64,000 nucleotides of DNA from Patiria miniata (GCF_015706575.1 NW_024037076.1:558001-622000), one strand, 5' to 3'; positions 49,501-60,879 are shown, counted from the stretch's first letter. Notes: generated from the sequence alone by a model not told the origin. Numbers and translations: made by a program.

Positions 49501-49670
49501 ATTTCAAACAGCCGAAACAGCTTGTGTTTGTCCACTCATTTCAAGTTAAGTTTTAATTTTGTAAGTATGTTCAGCATACTCAAATATTCTCAACCTCCTT
49601 TTTTAATTGTACTTTCTTGTCAAAAATAATGTTTCGTTGTATTGAGAATGTTAACATTTGGGAGAGTTTG

Positions 49671-52600
49671 TTATGATTTAGGAAACAGAGGTTCAATGTG
49701 AAGCCTAATCGACGGGAAGTAGGACTGTAACTTATCCAATCCGCCAAATAATCCCGGGTTGCCACCAAGGTACAAGTCAGTCAGTCTGACAGTCATGCCG
49801 TGTGCAGCGGAGGCAATGTGTTCAATGTCTGACGGTGTCAAATCGCAATTGCTCAGGTCCAGCCCATCTAAGTGAGTCATTTTTGGCAATTCCTTTGCCC
49901 ACATTTCAGCCGATCCGCCCAATGTCCGGTTGCCATTAAGGATCAAGTCAGTCAATTTGGGCATGACACGTACAGCAGAGGCAATGGGTTTAATATCTGC
50001 CGGTGTCAAACAGCAAAAGCTCAGGTCCAGCCTATTTAAGTTATTCATTGTCCACAAGTCATTGGACCACAACTCAGCCCATTCTCCCAACGCTGCGTTG
50101 CCAACAAGGATCAAGTTAGTCAGTCTGGGCATTTTACCTGCAGCAGAGACAATGTGTTCAATGTCTTTCCATTGCAATGCACAATTGGTCAGGTTCAACG
50201 TCTGTATGTACGTAAATCGCGACAAATTATCGGCCCACAATTTATCCGACCCCCCCAACGATGTGTTGCCAACAAGGATCAAGTTAGTCAGTCTGGGCAT
50301 TTTACCTGCAGCAGAGACAATGTGTTGAATGTCTGCCCATTTCAATTTACAACGGCTCAGGTTCAACGTCCGTATGTTCGTAACTCGCGACAAATTCTTG
50401 GCCCACAAGTCAGCCGATCCCCCCAACGATATGTTGTCGGCAAGGATCAAGTTAGTCAGTGTTGGAATGTGGTTTAACATAACACAAATCGTATCAACAT
50501 CTTCCCACTTTATTGATAAATTGCTCAGGTCCAGCGTGTGTTTTTCCTTCACTTTTAACAAGTAACAGGACCACTTCTCAGTCGATTCAAGTGCCGGGTT
50601 ATCAGTGAGGATCAAGTCAGTTAGTTTGGGCATGTCAGATACAGCCGATGCAATGCGTTGAATGTCTGTCCACTGCAATGCACAACTGCTGAGGTTCAAC
50701 GTCTGAACGGTCGTAAATCGAGACAAATTATGGATCCTTAAGTCAGCCGATCCGCCCAACGCTGTGTTTCCGGCAAGGATCAAGTTAGTCAGTCTGCCCA
50801 TGTAACTTACAGCCGAGGCAATGTGTTCAATGTCTGTCCATTGCAATGTACAATTGCTCAGGTTCAACGTCTGAATGTTCCTAAATCGCGACAAATTATT
50901 GACACATAACTCAGCCGACCCCCCAAATGATGAGTTGCCGGAAAGGATCAAGTCAGTCAGGCTTGGCATATGAGACGAAGCAATGTGTTCAATATCCGAC
51001 CATTGCAATGTACATTTGCTCAGGTTCAACATCTGTATGGTCCTAAATTGCAACACATTCTTGGTCCACAAATCAACTGATCCCCGAAACGCTGTGTTGC
51101 CGGTTAGGATCAAGCCAATAAGGCTTGGCATGTTACTTACAGCCGAGGCAATGTGTTCAATATCTGTCTGTAGCAATGCACAGTTGCTCAGGTCTAACGT
51201 CTGTATGTTCGTAAATCGCAACAAATTCTTCGCCCACAACTCAGCCAATCCCCCTAACGATGTGTTGCCGGCAAGGATCAAGTTAGTCAGTTTGGGGAGG
51301 TGGTCTAACACAACGGAGACTGCATCAACGTTTTCATATGTTAGTGAGAAATTGCTCAGGTCCAGCGTGTGCTTTTGCTTCACTCTTAACAAGTAACGGG
51401 ACCACTTCTCAGTCGATACGCCAAGTGCCCAGTTGTCACAGAGGATCAAGTCAGTCAGTCTGGGCATGTCACCTACAACAGAGGCAATGTGTTCAATGTC
51501 TTTCCATTGCAATGCACAATTGGTCAGGTTCAACGTCTGTATGTACGTAAATCGCGACAAATTATCGGCCCACAATTTATCCGACCCCCCCAACGATGTG
51601 TTGCCAACAAGGATCAAGTAAGTCAGTCTGGGCATTTTACCTGCAGCAGAGACAATGTGTTGAATGTCTGCCCATTTCAATTTACAACGGCTCAGGTTCA
51701 ACGTCCGTATGTTCGTAACTCGCGACAAATTCTTGGCCCACAAGTCAGCCGATCCCCCCAACGATATGTTGTCGGCAAGGATCAAGTTAGTCAGTGTTGG
51801 AATGTGGTTTAACATAACACAAATCGTATCAACATCTTCCCACTTTATTGATAAATTGCTCAGGTCCAGCGTGTGTTTTTCCTTCACTTTTAACAAGTAA
51901 CAGGACCACTTCTCAGTCGATTCAAGTGCCGGGTTATCAGAGAGGATCAAGTCAGTTAGTTCGGGCATGTCACCTACGGCCGATGCAATGTGTTCGATGT
52001 CTTTCCACTGCAATGTACAACTGCTCAGGTTCAACGTCTGAACGGTCGTAAATTGCGACAAATTCTCGGCCCACAAGTCGGCCGATCCTCGCAACGCTGT
52101 GTTGCCGGCAAGGTTCAAGTCAGTCAGGCTCGAATTGTCAGCTACAGCCGAGGCAATGTGTTTAAAGTCTGTTCCCTGTAGTTCGCAGTTACTTACTTCA
52201 AGTTTGTGGAGGCTTGTCAAGGGTTTTATATGATCGGCCCATTCTATAGCTCTACTACCCAAGTTATTGTCACCCTTTATGCAAAGATTGGTCAAGAGTT
52301 GTTTGCATTTCAATGACGACAGAATTTCCTCAAGATCACCCTTCACTAAAGGACGTTTCGTCAAGTACATGTATGTACCCTTTTCACGCACGGTGATATC
52401 TAACTTATTGGCTGTAGATATCGAAGAATCAGAAACAGTTGGCGGGGCGTATTCTACTGTGTTATCTTCACATGTATTGTCGTCATTTATGCAAAGATTG
52501 GTCAAGAGTTGGTTGCATTTGATGTATGAGAGGGTTTTCCTAAGATCACCGTTTACTAGTGAACATTCGTCAAGCCGCAGAAACCTGAGGTTTTCCATGT

Positions 52601-54301
52601 AACCCAGTGCAAAGGCTAAATCTCCGACCGAAGATACCGAAGAAACGTGAATAGTTTCAACGTGTGCCAGTTGTGCCGTGCGGCTGTTGGACTTACATAT
52701 GATTTCAAGAAGGTATATGAGACTGCGGAAATTGTTATTTTTATTCACATCGATAGTTGATGGGATATGTGAGTCGCTGGTGAGACACTGTGGGGTCGTG
52801 CTTGACTGGCTTTCAAAAAAGCAGTTCCGACTTATCGCTTGGATAACATGTGATTGGTACATAGGCCTATGTCGATCCTTATTGAACTTACGGTCAAGCA
52901 GTTTTACGATATCGGTCATACACTTCTCATTCTCACCACAACAAAAACGAAAGAGAAACTCATTCGAAACAACGCCCTCAATACTTGAACACATTTGCCC
53001 CAAAATCTTGTTATACTTTAATTTGGTCTTCACACGCGTAAGCCCTCCTTGGGTTGAAAGTTTCAAACTCTGCAAGTATTTTGCCGCACAGCATTCCTGC
53101 ATAGTCTTGTGCATGAATTGTATGTTCCTGTGGGATTTGCTGTTTTTGATAACTCTCTGCTTGGTTAGGATGCCTGCCTTTAGTGCCAGGTCCAGTGCCT
53201 TCGGTTCAAACTCACCTTCTTGGAATGTTGAGTTCTGGTTGGCACTCATGAGTCCACGCAGCGCAGTTTGTCCTATGGAAATCACTGTTTTTGATACATC
53301 TTCGACGGCGATATCTCGTTTTCTTTTGAAAATGTGATCAATGGCCTCGGTAAAGAGACGTGAAGTTGTGTCTGGGAGTTGTTTATTCTCCCTCCACAAC
53401 AAACACATGAGAAGTAGCAACATTGGATTGGTGGCAAAATCATGAAGCGTGTTGGACTTTCCAATGGTTTGAATAAGTTCATTGCCACTATTAGGATCTT
53501 CGACATAGAATTTCTTAATGTATTCATGGATATCCTCGTCAGTAAACCCCAGAACCTCTACGTGGGTGCAAGGATTTTGGACAAGTGATTCTGACATCAG
53601 TGTCTCAAGATGAGAGGGGCGTGTCGATACACAGATGCAGCATTGCTGGTATACTGTTCTATTGAGTGCTTTTAGGATAGAACCGAATGAGGCTCCATTG
53701 AGTTTTTTGGTCTTCATTTCATCAAAACCATCTAAAAGAATCAAGACCTCATTTGGGTTGGCCAGGATGAATTGATCAAGTTCATCATGTTCTATTCCCG
53801 ACTTTTCGCCCACCAGTTGATCGAAAGTGGACTCAACAAGATCGGATTCTTGCAACAGGGCACACATCTTTAAAAGAAAGACAAGCTTGAATCCATTCAG
53901 GATGTCGCTTGTCTCATCGGCCCAGTCAAATGCAATCTTATCGAAAATGGTTGACTTCCCAACACCTGCCATGCCAACGAAAATGAGGCGTGTGATGAGT
54001 TCCCCAGTTCTTGTCCTTATTCTGAATATTTTGGCATACTCTGTTGAGTTTACAGCTTCTCCTTTCTTGCCAGTGACAACTGCTACCCCTTCCCGTGTTT
54101 CTAACTGCACTTTAGTGTATATACCAGCGATGTGCATTTGGTCATTATCAACCCCGGGCAACAACTGCACGTAACTGCCTGTTGTTTTATAAACCCCCTT
54201 CAAAATGTCCCTAGTCTTGTTACCAGCTTCTTGGCACGGATCCGTCAACCTTGGTTCTTGGGCTTGTCTCTGACTATGCTGAGGTCTGGGTGCATGCAGT
54301 C
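49671..54301 (-). CDS. NLR gene B, terminal exon: NACHT ATPase plus long LRR domain
   Basis: Paralogue of the exon at 27025-32075, entered in phase 1 after ATCTCATAG. Walker A is GMAGVGKST (Gly to Ala at the third position relative to gene A; exon residues about 110-118), Walker B LILLDGFDEM, then STRP, FATNPMLLLLMC and the winged-helix FMHKTMQECCAAKYL. About 32-36 ribonuclease-inhibitor-type LRRs follow to the end. Two stretches of the LRR region (50155-50605 and 51490-51940) are almost identical in DNA, 1,335 bp apart. The protein ends at EPLFPKS because the codon TGG of gene A is TAA here. The frame is fully open. Together with the upstream exons it predicts a 1,699-residue NLR. Confidence 0.93.
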
Positions 54302-54394
54302 CTATGAGATCAAAATAACCAATATTTATCATTTCAACACCATTCTACACAATAAACAATCAAATCATCCTGATTTTGGTATTTGTGCTTGCAG

Positions 54395-55260
54395 CAGCAA
54401 CCGGGTACGACGACCCAATGTTTTAATTACATCTTTCAATAATTCGAACCTTTAAAGACTTGATAGTATTAACAGAACTATCATCTATTGTCTAGGCGTA
54501 AGAGCCTTTCATTATAGACACATTTAAGTAATCAATTAATTAAACAGAATTATACCTGAGACAACACTCGTTTTTGCAATTGTTATGATTATTTCTAAAT
54601 ATTCGTACCCCATTTGATGTTATGTTTAGTCTCATCGCTGTGATGACTACCAGGTACGACAGTGTTTTAATTACGGTCATTCAATAATTTGAACCTTAAA
54701 GACGTCTTGGTGGAGACAAAATTTACAGAACTAGGGTCTATCATTTAGGCGTAAGAGCCTTTCATTTAGCATATTTGCGTAATCAATAATAGAATTAACC
54801 TTGAGACTTCTCTCCTCTTTACAATTGTTATGGTTACTTCTGAATATTCGTACCACATTTGATATTATATTAAGGCAAGCTTTTTTGGTTTTGTACAATA
54901 CCAAATACCTTCCGCTGAGGATAAATCACGCATACTATGGTGCAAGTCTCTATTTAGACTTGTTCGCGTTCTGAACGCATTACATCTCATCTAGTAGATC
55001 TGATCTTTATGAATCTTACTTCCAACCTGCAAATCTCGTTTTATACCTCCGTCAGAATCTACTGCGCCCATACCTTGATTGCCACTTGTGGATTTCATTT
55101 GAACCTTTAAGCTTTACAGAACTTTCCTTTAGGCTTCAGAGCCTTTAGCCTTTAACTATACTTAATGAATAATCGCAAGATACCACTCGTCCATTACATT
55201 ATGGCTGTTTCTGGATTTGTACCCCATTTAACATTGCTGTGTTGACTGCCAGATACGAAA
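54395..55260. repeat. Diverged tandem repeat of about 245 bp in the gene B intron
   Basis: Blocks such as GGTACGAC...GTTTTAATTAC, GAACCTTTAAAGAC, GGCGTAAGAGCCTTTCATT, CAATTGTTATG and ATTCGTACCCCATTTGA recur in order from about 54402 and from about 54650. A shorter, more diverged third copy lies from about 55095 to 55260. No coding content. Confidence 0.7.
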
Positions 55261-56224
55261 AACCAAAACCATATTTGGAAAATGGAAACGTACACCTGAA
55301 CTATGCAAGACAACTCCTTCAGGCAAGGGTAGCAATGTTCGTCTCTTATAAATACTGTTTGAGACATTGTACAACTATGAAATTTCAACCAGACTTGACA
55401 ACTGTGTTAAAAATTGTGTGTTGTCGTTGCTGCTCGCAAGCGTGAAGTGATCTACCTTCAATCCAACCACGCACACATTCCTGTGCCACTCCCTATTCAA
55501 ATTACCCGCCCTTAACCACTCTACCGTGTCTCATTTACATATCAATGATAAAGCAGATTTATTCTAATTCGTCCCGGTACTCAACCGAATAAATCAATAT
55601 GTATTGCTTTGAAATTTGATTCTGAAATTGATTGAACACTTTTACCTGAAGATAAAAATAAATACAAATGTCTACAACTCACTTTTTCACGACAAAAAAT
55701 AGTTGAAAAAGAAAGACAATGACGATTATCTGGAAGGAGTGGTGTACATTTAAATCAAAGCGTTGTATTAACCATCTGCGACCAAAAACCCCAACAGATA
55801 AACAGTGACGCCCTTATTACCCACTTTTCTGGAAACCATGAATTTGAAACCCATCGTTTACTAAATACAACTAGAACGGCGAAGCCGCCATGGCTCGCTG
55901 TCCAAGGCAGGAAGGGAGGCTGAAGGTAGGGTTGGGGATGGGCATGATGGAGGGGGATCAGGATTCTTGTTGATGTGCCTAGGCGTAGGGGTCAGTTTTT
56001 AAATGTCAACATAAAAAGTCAACAGATTACCTAATAAATACACGTGTATATAGGTTAGCAGTCACTGTATTATGGGGGAGTTTTCCATTGCTAGGGTAAT
56101 TAGGACCCAGTTGTGAATTTTTGCAGCCCCAACAGTGTCTTCTGCTCCCCATACTTGTATTACCATGGGAAAACTCTTTTGTAGTCGCCACAAATGCAGA
56201 ACAAGAATGGGTATACATGTACAT
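55261..56224. other. No gene recognised (intron of gene B)
   Basis: AT-rich sequence with no convincing exon, element or repeat. A GC-richer patch at 55870-55970 (GGCGAAGCCGCCATGG, then G-rich) has no further support. Confidence 0.5.
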
Positions 56225-56960
56225 GTAGACACAGCACCATCACCACCTCCCCCAAACCTTACCCCATCCCAAAACCTTACCCCATCCCCAACCCGCCCCC
56301 TCCCCCACCCAACCCCCTACCCACACCCATTCCATCCTCCCCTAACCATCCCCACCCTATCAGCTACACATCCCAACCCCACCCAAACTCCAATCCTTAT
56401 CTCCTTCCCCCTCCACTGACCCGTACCCTCCCCTACCCCAACCCCCTACACCCACCTACCCTATCTTCCCCTATCTGTCCTTACCCACCCTACACATCCC
56501 CACCCTTACCCTTACTCGAATTCCAATATCCCGCCCACCCCATTCCCCCACCCATACATCCCCACCTGACCCCATGCAACCCCTACTCTGATCCCTATAT
56601 ACTGCCCCCCCCCCCTTATCCAACCCCTACAACAACCCATCCCTACACATCCCCAACCCAACCCCTACTCCGATCCTATATCCCTCCCCCGCCCAACCCC
56701 CTCCTAACCCAACCCCTACATCCATGCCCATCCTCTCCCTACCTGTCTCCCCCTACCTGTCTCTCCCTACCTGTTCCCACCCCACCCCTACAAATCCCCA
56801 CCCCACCCAAACCCAGTATTCCGACCCCTCTCCCCACCCCACCCCACCCCACCCCACCCCACTCTGCCCCACCCATCCTAGCTCTCCTATACTCATCCTA
56901 CTCACACAAACCCTAACTCCAACCCTATCCCCCACCCCACCCCACCCCACCCTCCCCTAC
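56225..56960. repeat. C-rich, strand-asymmetric low-complexity tract with G4 potential
   Basis: About 735 bp are almost devoid of G on the + strand, built of CCCCA, CCCTAC and CCCATCC words. Regular (CCCCA)n runs lie near 56833-56865 and 56933-56950. On the - strand these give several GGGGTGGGGT runs able to form G-quadruplexes. The long Pro-rich frames here are products of the composition. Confidence 0.85.
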
Positions 56961-57287
56961 CCCATCCCTACTCCAATCCCATTAACTAAAAGATCAAACC
57001 AGAAGCTCATGCACATCCCCAAAATGCATAGTGTACATATACATGATATACCGGTATACACACACGTACATGTTATACCAGTATACATGTAACAATTTAA
57101 AACTTTACATGTAACAATTAAAAACTTTAACATTTCCTTGAATTAAAGTTCCTCAATAAAATCATAAAAATTTACTGCAATGATATGAATCTAACTGAAG
57201 TTATAGAGATGATACATGACAACTGCATTTAATTTTTTCCCCAAGTTAACTAGAACCAAAAACTTCAATTTTTTTATCTGAACGTGG

Positions 57288-57355
57288 ACGGCCGGACAGA
57301 CAGACGGACGGCCGGACGGACGGACGGACAGACGGGCGCCCGGACAGACGGACGG
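57288..57355. repeat. GGAC/GACG microsatellite
   Basis: Imperfect GACGGACGGACGGACAGACG-type repeat followed by GGCTCGCATCTGCTTCGCAG, a repeat edge common in marine invertebrate DNA. Confidence 0.85.
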
Positions 57356-58691
57356 AAATTGGTATTACATAGGCTCGCATCTGCTTCGCAGCTCGCCAAA
57401 AAGGAGGTTGCGAAAAAAATCCTAATCTTTAGAAATGGAGGATTTCGGTATTAGGGAAAATTTTACGCATCAGTCGTACACGTATTCGTATTGCATCACT
57501 CGTGTTGCATGCCCATACATGTACTTGATAGGGCGTGCACAATTCAGTTTCGGCATCAATCAGCTTCGGACATGTGTAAAGTGATTATCTGTGAAAATGT
57601 CATTCTATTGATTTGCAGTCCACTATTTTTTCCCTCCATGTTGCCTCTAAAAATTACTTTGTGGATCACTCACATTGTCTTGTGTCCCATGCATAAAATA
57701 AAAAAATGAGTATGTTTTATTTAAACAAAAATCAAAGAAAAATTCTTCTTCAAAACCATTACCTTCCAGGCAAATTTGAGTTGTTTTGTAGTTTTTTACT
57801 TGTGGCATTAAGTGTTCTGGTTTTTTAAGACTAAAACTCTCAAAAATTGAAAAGAAACCTTGAAACAGCTTACCACTTCTAATTTAATTTTAATGCAGAA
57901 TGTATGGGGTTGCTATTATTTTTTGTGTGAAGCAATGACATACATTTTAAAAGACTACCGAGGGCCATAAAACCTACCTGTAGTAAACACCAGGCCAGTC
58001 AAGAACTTTTCATGTCTAACCTTAGGCCTCGTTATTCCAGTGCTACCATGTACATAGCGCACATGCGATATGCATGAACTAGACACAACTTTTGATGTAA
58101 CAAAATGCTTCAAAAACCACTGCGCCCCGCAAAATTCACCCCTAAAATCACTCCCACAGCAATCTGATATTATGTCATGCGTCATGCTTTAAAGAATGAG
58201 GAGTTTTTAGAAGTATCATTTTGGCACACATCCGGTGTAAAATGGCGAAATTGTATACGTACCGCTCTCGTATCATGCGCCTTCCACGCGTATTTTCCGT
58301 ACCACCTTCCCGCATCGTAGTATAAGAACGCATACAGTGATGACGCTATACGCAAATGCGGTACGGATACGCGTACGGGGGCGAATTTTATAAACCTGCC
58401 GAGACTCCCTGAATCTCACTGTATCTGGACACCATACGCAAATAGATGTGGATCATGTGCAACGCGGATTACCATGCATCCTCATATGCAATTTGCCCAA
58501 ATTCTTCGGGTTTTCTCTGAACTATTTCACAGGTGGTACTTTTTCTGGAGCTTGTGTTTTAAAAAAGTCCTTCCCCTTTATTGAAAAAAAAACCACCCCG
58601 ATTTCTCGCCTGCTAGTGTGCCACGTTAACGTCTTAAAAAATTAAGAGGGCTCTCACATTAGCTGTACATTATGTAACTAGTTGTCATTAC
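57356..58691. other. No gene recognised (intron of gene B)
   Basis: AT-rich intron. At 58245-58390 a CpG-rich stretch of TACGCG/CGTACGG words with inverted symmetry may be an old repeat; no ends could be defined. Confidence 0.45.
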
Positions 58692-58784
58692 CTGAAGCTT
58701 GTGTGGAAGGAATCGGTGAAGGACATGGACTAGTTGGCACGGCGTTTGGTGAAGACGTGGCGACGTCTACTGGCGCGGTAGCGG
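58692..58784 (-). CDS. NLR gene B exon: Pro/Ser/Thr linker
   Basis: A phase-1 symmetrical exon of 93 bp between ATCTATTCAG and GTAATG encodes ATAPVDVATSSPNAVPTSPC, then PSPIPSTQAS. It is a flexible, probably disordered linker joining the Gly/Asn motif exons to the NACHT exon. No counterpart is seen in gene A, where the Gly/Asn exon would splice directly to the NACHT exon. The exon is short, so it rests on the splice sites, open frame and phase agreement. Confidence 0.6.
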
Positions 58785-58802
58785 CTGAATAGATAAAGTC
58801 AA

Positions 58803-58975
58803 ACAAAATGCTGGAAAGTGCAGGTGAAAATTATTTTTAAAACAAGTTGATTGGACATCGTTATCCCACGAGTACTAATTACGATGATCACTTCACGCCA
58901 AACAAGTCATATTTTGTTCTTTACATTCTGATTGAAGATCAGTCTGTTGAAGTCAATAGCACAAACAAAACGTTG
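58803..58975 (-). repeat. Conserved intronic module, copy upstream of the linker exon
   Basis: ATGCTGGAAAGTGCAGGTG, CATCGTTATCCCACGAGTAC and ATTCTGATTGAAGATCAGT match the modules at 32329-32495 and 59908-60065 in the same order and orientation. Confidence 0.65.
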
Positions 58976-59371
58976 TCCAACAGCCATGTTCACAACTATT
59001 ATACATGCGTTATTGAAATGTTCCCCAGCAACGTCGCAACTCATCATTTCATTCATATCTAAATATAGAAAATTAATTTACGACCCATGCTCTTTTATCC
59101 TTCTGTAAAGTTATGGCAGCCACACAATAGGGGCGCTATTAGGAGGGGTACAGCACAGACATATAAACAAAGCGTTATATGACTGTGGGGTACAGTGTTG
59201 AGCACTCTAAATAGCGCCCTCCTATTGTGTCCACATGCTTATACTTGTACCACTACCAAATCGGTCTTTTGTGTCAATGTTAGAATAAGCACTATGTAGA
59301 AAAGCACCCCTGGACCCAATGTACTAAATTATTACTTATCAGATTACTTTAATCTTTAATAACGAATTTAC

Positions 59372-59533
59372 CTGCTGTTTCTGGTGGTAAATTGTAGTTG
59401 AATGTCACTTGACCTGCACCAACAACGGAAGGGCTTTGGATACCGCTGACTGTGCCAATGTTTCCAATGCTGGCTGCAGTTCCTTGAGGGAATCGAAGAT
59501 CGAAATAATGGATTAAAACATCGTCAAATGGAC
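59372..59533 (-). CDS. NLR gene B exon: second Gly/Asn motif
   Basis: A phase-1 symmetrical exon of 162 bp between TTTTGTAG and GTAAAT encodes GPFDDVLIHYFDLRFPQG, then TAASIGNIGTVSGIQ, SPSVVGAGQVTF and NYNLPPETA. The IGN-x-G-x-V-SG core and the spacing to the VVG and N-[FL]-P elements match the exons at 60615 and 33133. The N-terminal 14 residues are extra. This exon and its downstream intron modules look like a tandem duplicate of the preceding cassette. No strict RHIM core is present. Confidence 0.7.
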
Positions 59534-59689
59534 CTACAAAATAACACAAATGCTCTATTTCATCTCACTTGTCATCTGGGCTTGAAAAAACTTTGCCATT
59601 AAAAGAAGATAAATACTTTTCTAAAAATATGACCGTTCACAACAAAAGAAGTACTTGCAAAATCAGTTTATGACTCAAGAGGAGGGTGG

Positions 59690-59830
59690 AATTTCAGTAT
59701 TTGTTTCATCTAAAAGTATTTTCTGAAATTGACTTTCCATTCCTTATTTTTTTTGGGTGCTACTTTTTTTTTCAAATATATAATATATTTTTGGGGTTGG
59801 GGTTCTACTTTTTTAAAATCACTCTGTACT
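59690..59830. mobile_element. Degenerate right end of the mariner-like MITE
   Basis: GAAATTGACTTTCCATTCC, then TTGGGTGCTAC and GGGGTTCTACTTTTTT, resemble the right arm of the element at 33414-34042. Heavily mutated. Confidence 0.5.
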
Positions 59831-59907
59831 ACTATAGAACGAAAAAGTGTCAAATGTTTCCTTTTTATTTTTTTATTTACTTTTTTACACCAGCAATAAT
59901 AAATCTA

Positions 59908-60065
59908 CAGAAAAAAGCTAGTGATTGCAGGCGTGCAACAAATTTATATGACTCACATCATTATCCCAAGAATGACTAAGTTAATAATTATCATCTTGCG
60001 GTAATAACTACACTGCAAATGTTCCTTGAATTCTGATTGAAGATAAGTTTAAGTTAATCGCTATG
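59908..60065 (-). repeat. Conserved intronic module, copy between the two Gly/Asn exons of gene B
   Basis: Very close to 32329-32495 (GCAGGCGTGCAACAAATTTA, CATTATCCCAAGAATGAC, CACTGCAAATGTTC, ATTCTGATTGAAGATAAG). A SINE follows at the same position as in gene A. Confidence 0.8.
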
Positions 60066-60072
60066 TACCAGG

Positions 60073-60362
60073 GCAAGAGGCGCTGTGGTTCAATGGTTAC
60101 GCTTTTCGAGTCAAGTGCATTATGGTGTGTGGGTTCAAACTCTGATGGGAAACATGGTGCTTTTGTGTTCTTGGGCAAGGCACTTTACTTCGATTGCCTT
60201 CCTTCACCCAGGAGTGTAATAGGTACCTGGGAAGGTAGTGACCAGAAAGCGCTGATCTGGACCTGCTGCTGAAAAAAAATGATCTAATGGCCTGATGAAC
60301 TGGGGTAACAGTTGTTAAGCGATTCGAAACCTTAGGTATAAATCACTAATATAAGCACCACG
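60073..60362 (+). mobile_element. tRNA-derived SINE in the gene B intron
   Basis: Head GGCGCTGTGGTTCAATGG with box B GGGTTCAAACTC (60131-60142), core CTTGGGCAAGGCACTTTACT, and the 3' block ATGGCCTGATGAACTGG. It is the more complete of the two copies and sits at the paralogous site of 32504-32760. Confidence 0.85.
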
Positions 60363-60614
60363 TAATTGTTATTACGAACTCGCAAAAATCAACAAATCAA
60401 CAAAAATCAACGAATTACAAGACTTAAATAGCGCCCTCCTGTCATGTCTACCATAATTATATCGAACTGGCCGCAGTTGTACCAAATCAAGTGGTGACTC
60501 TCTAGCTCGCGGGACTGACAATCGCTCTTTTAATGTTTATGTAGTATACCACCCCCCCTGAACTTACATTTCATATCTAATAAGTTGAATTATAATGCAA
60601 GAGATTATATTTAC

Positions 60615-60734
60615 CTGGTCCCTCCAACGGAAAGTTGTAAGTGCAATAAACTGCACTTGAACCAGTAATAATAGGGTTGTTGCTACCGCTGACTTGGCCG
60701 GTGTTTCCAATGGTTCCAGTTTGTTGTGGGGAAT
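60615..60734 (-). CDS. NLR gene B exon: first Gly/Asn motif
   Basis: A phase-1 symmetrical exon of 120 bp between TTAG and GTAAAT encodes DSPQQTGTIGNTGQVSG, then SNNPIITGSSAVYCT and YNFPLEGP. It differs from the gene A exon (33133-33252) mainly in the second half. The conserved residues are those expected of a short beta-arch motif: IGN, SGSNNPII and NFPLEGP. Conservation of the frame and of both splice sites between copies supports a real exon. Confidence 0.7.
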
Positions 60735-60879
60735 CTAAGATCACAAGCAATAATTATATCCTTTAAAAACGGTTGACAAAATGATGCACGTACAGTATTC
60801 TATCTCTAGATTCCGCTGTACTTGAAAAACATAGGCTTTTAATATACATTTAAATACTTTTAATCTAATTGTTCACAGA

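Larger units (their letters stand above)
43575..49665. repeat. Segmental duplication, copy 2, 3' flank of NLR gene B
   Basis: This is the paralogue of 21186-27020 in the same orientation. Differences from copy 1 include loss of the signal-peptide start codon (about 44320), a SINE remnant (about 44487), absence of the G-rich MITE, a 161 bp MITE at 47203-47363, and many small indels. No intact gene is visible in this stretch. Confidence 0.85.

Noticed and set aside
56194-57092. Pro-rich open frames of 240 and 122 residues
   Set aside because: They are the product of CCCCA/CCCTA low-complexity sequence read in any frame, with no splice sites or conserved features.
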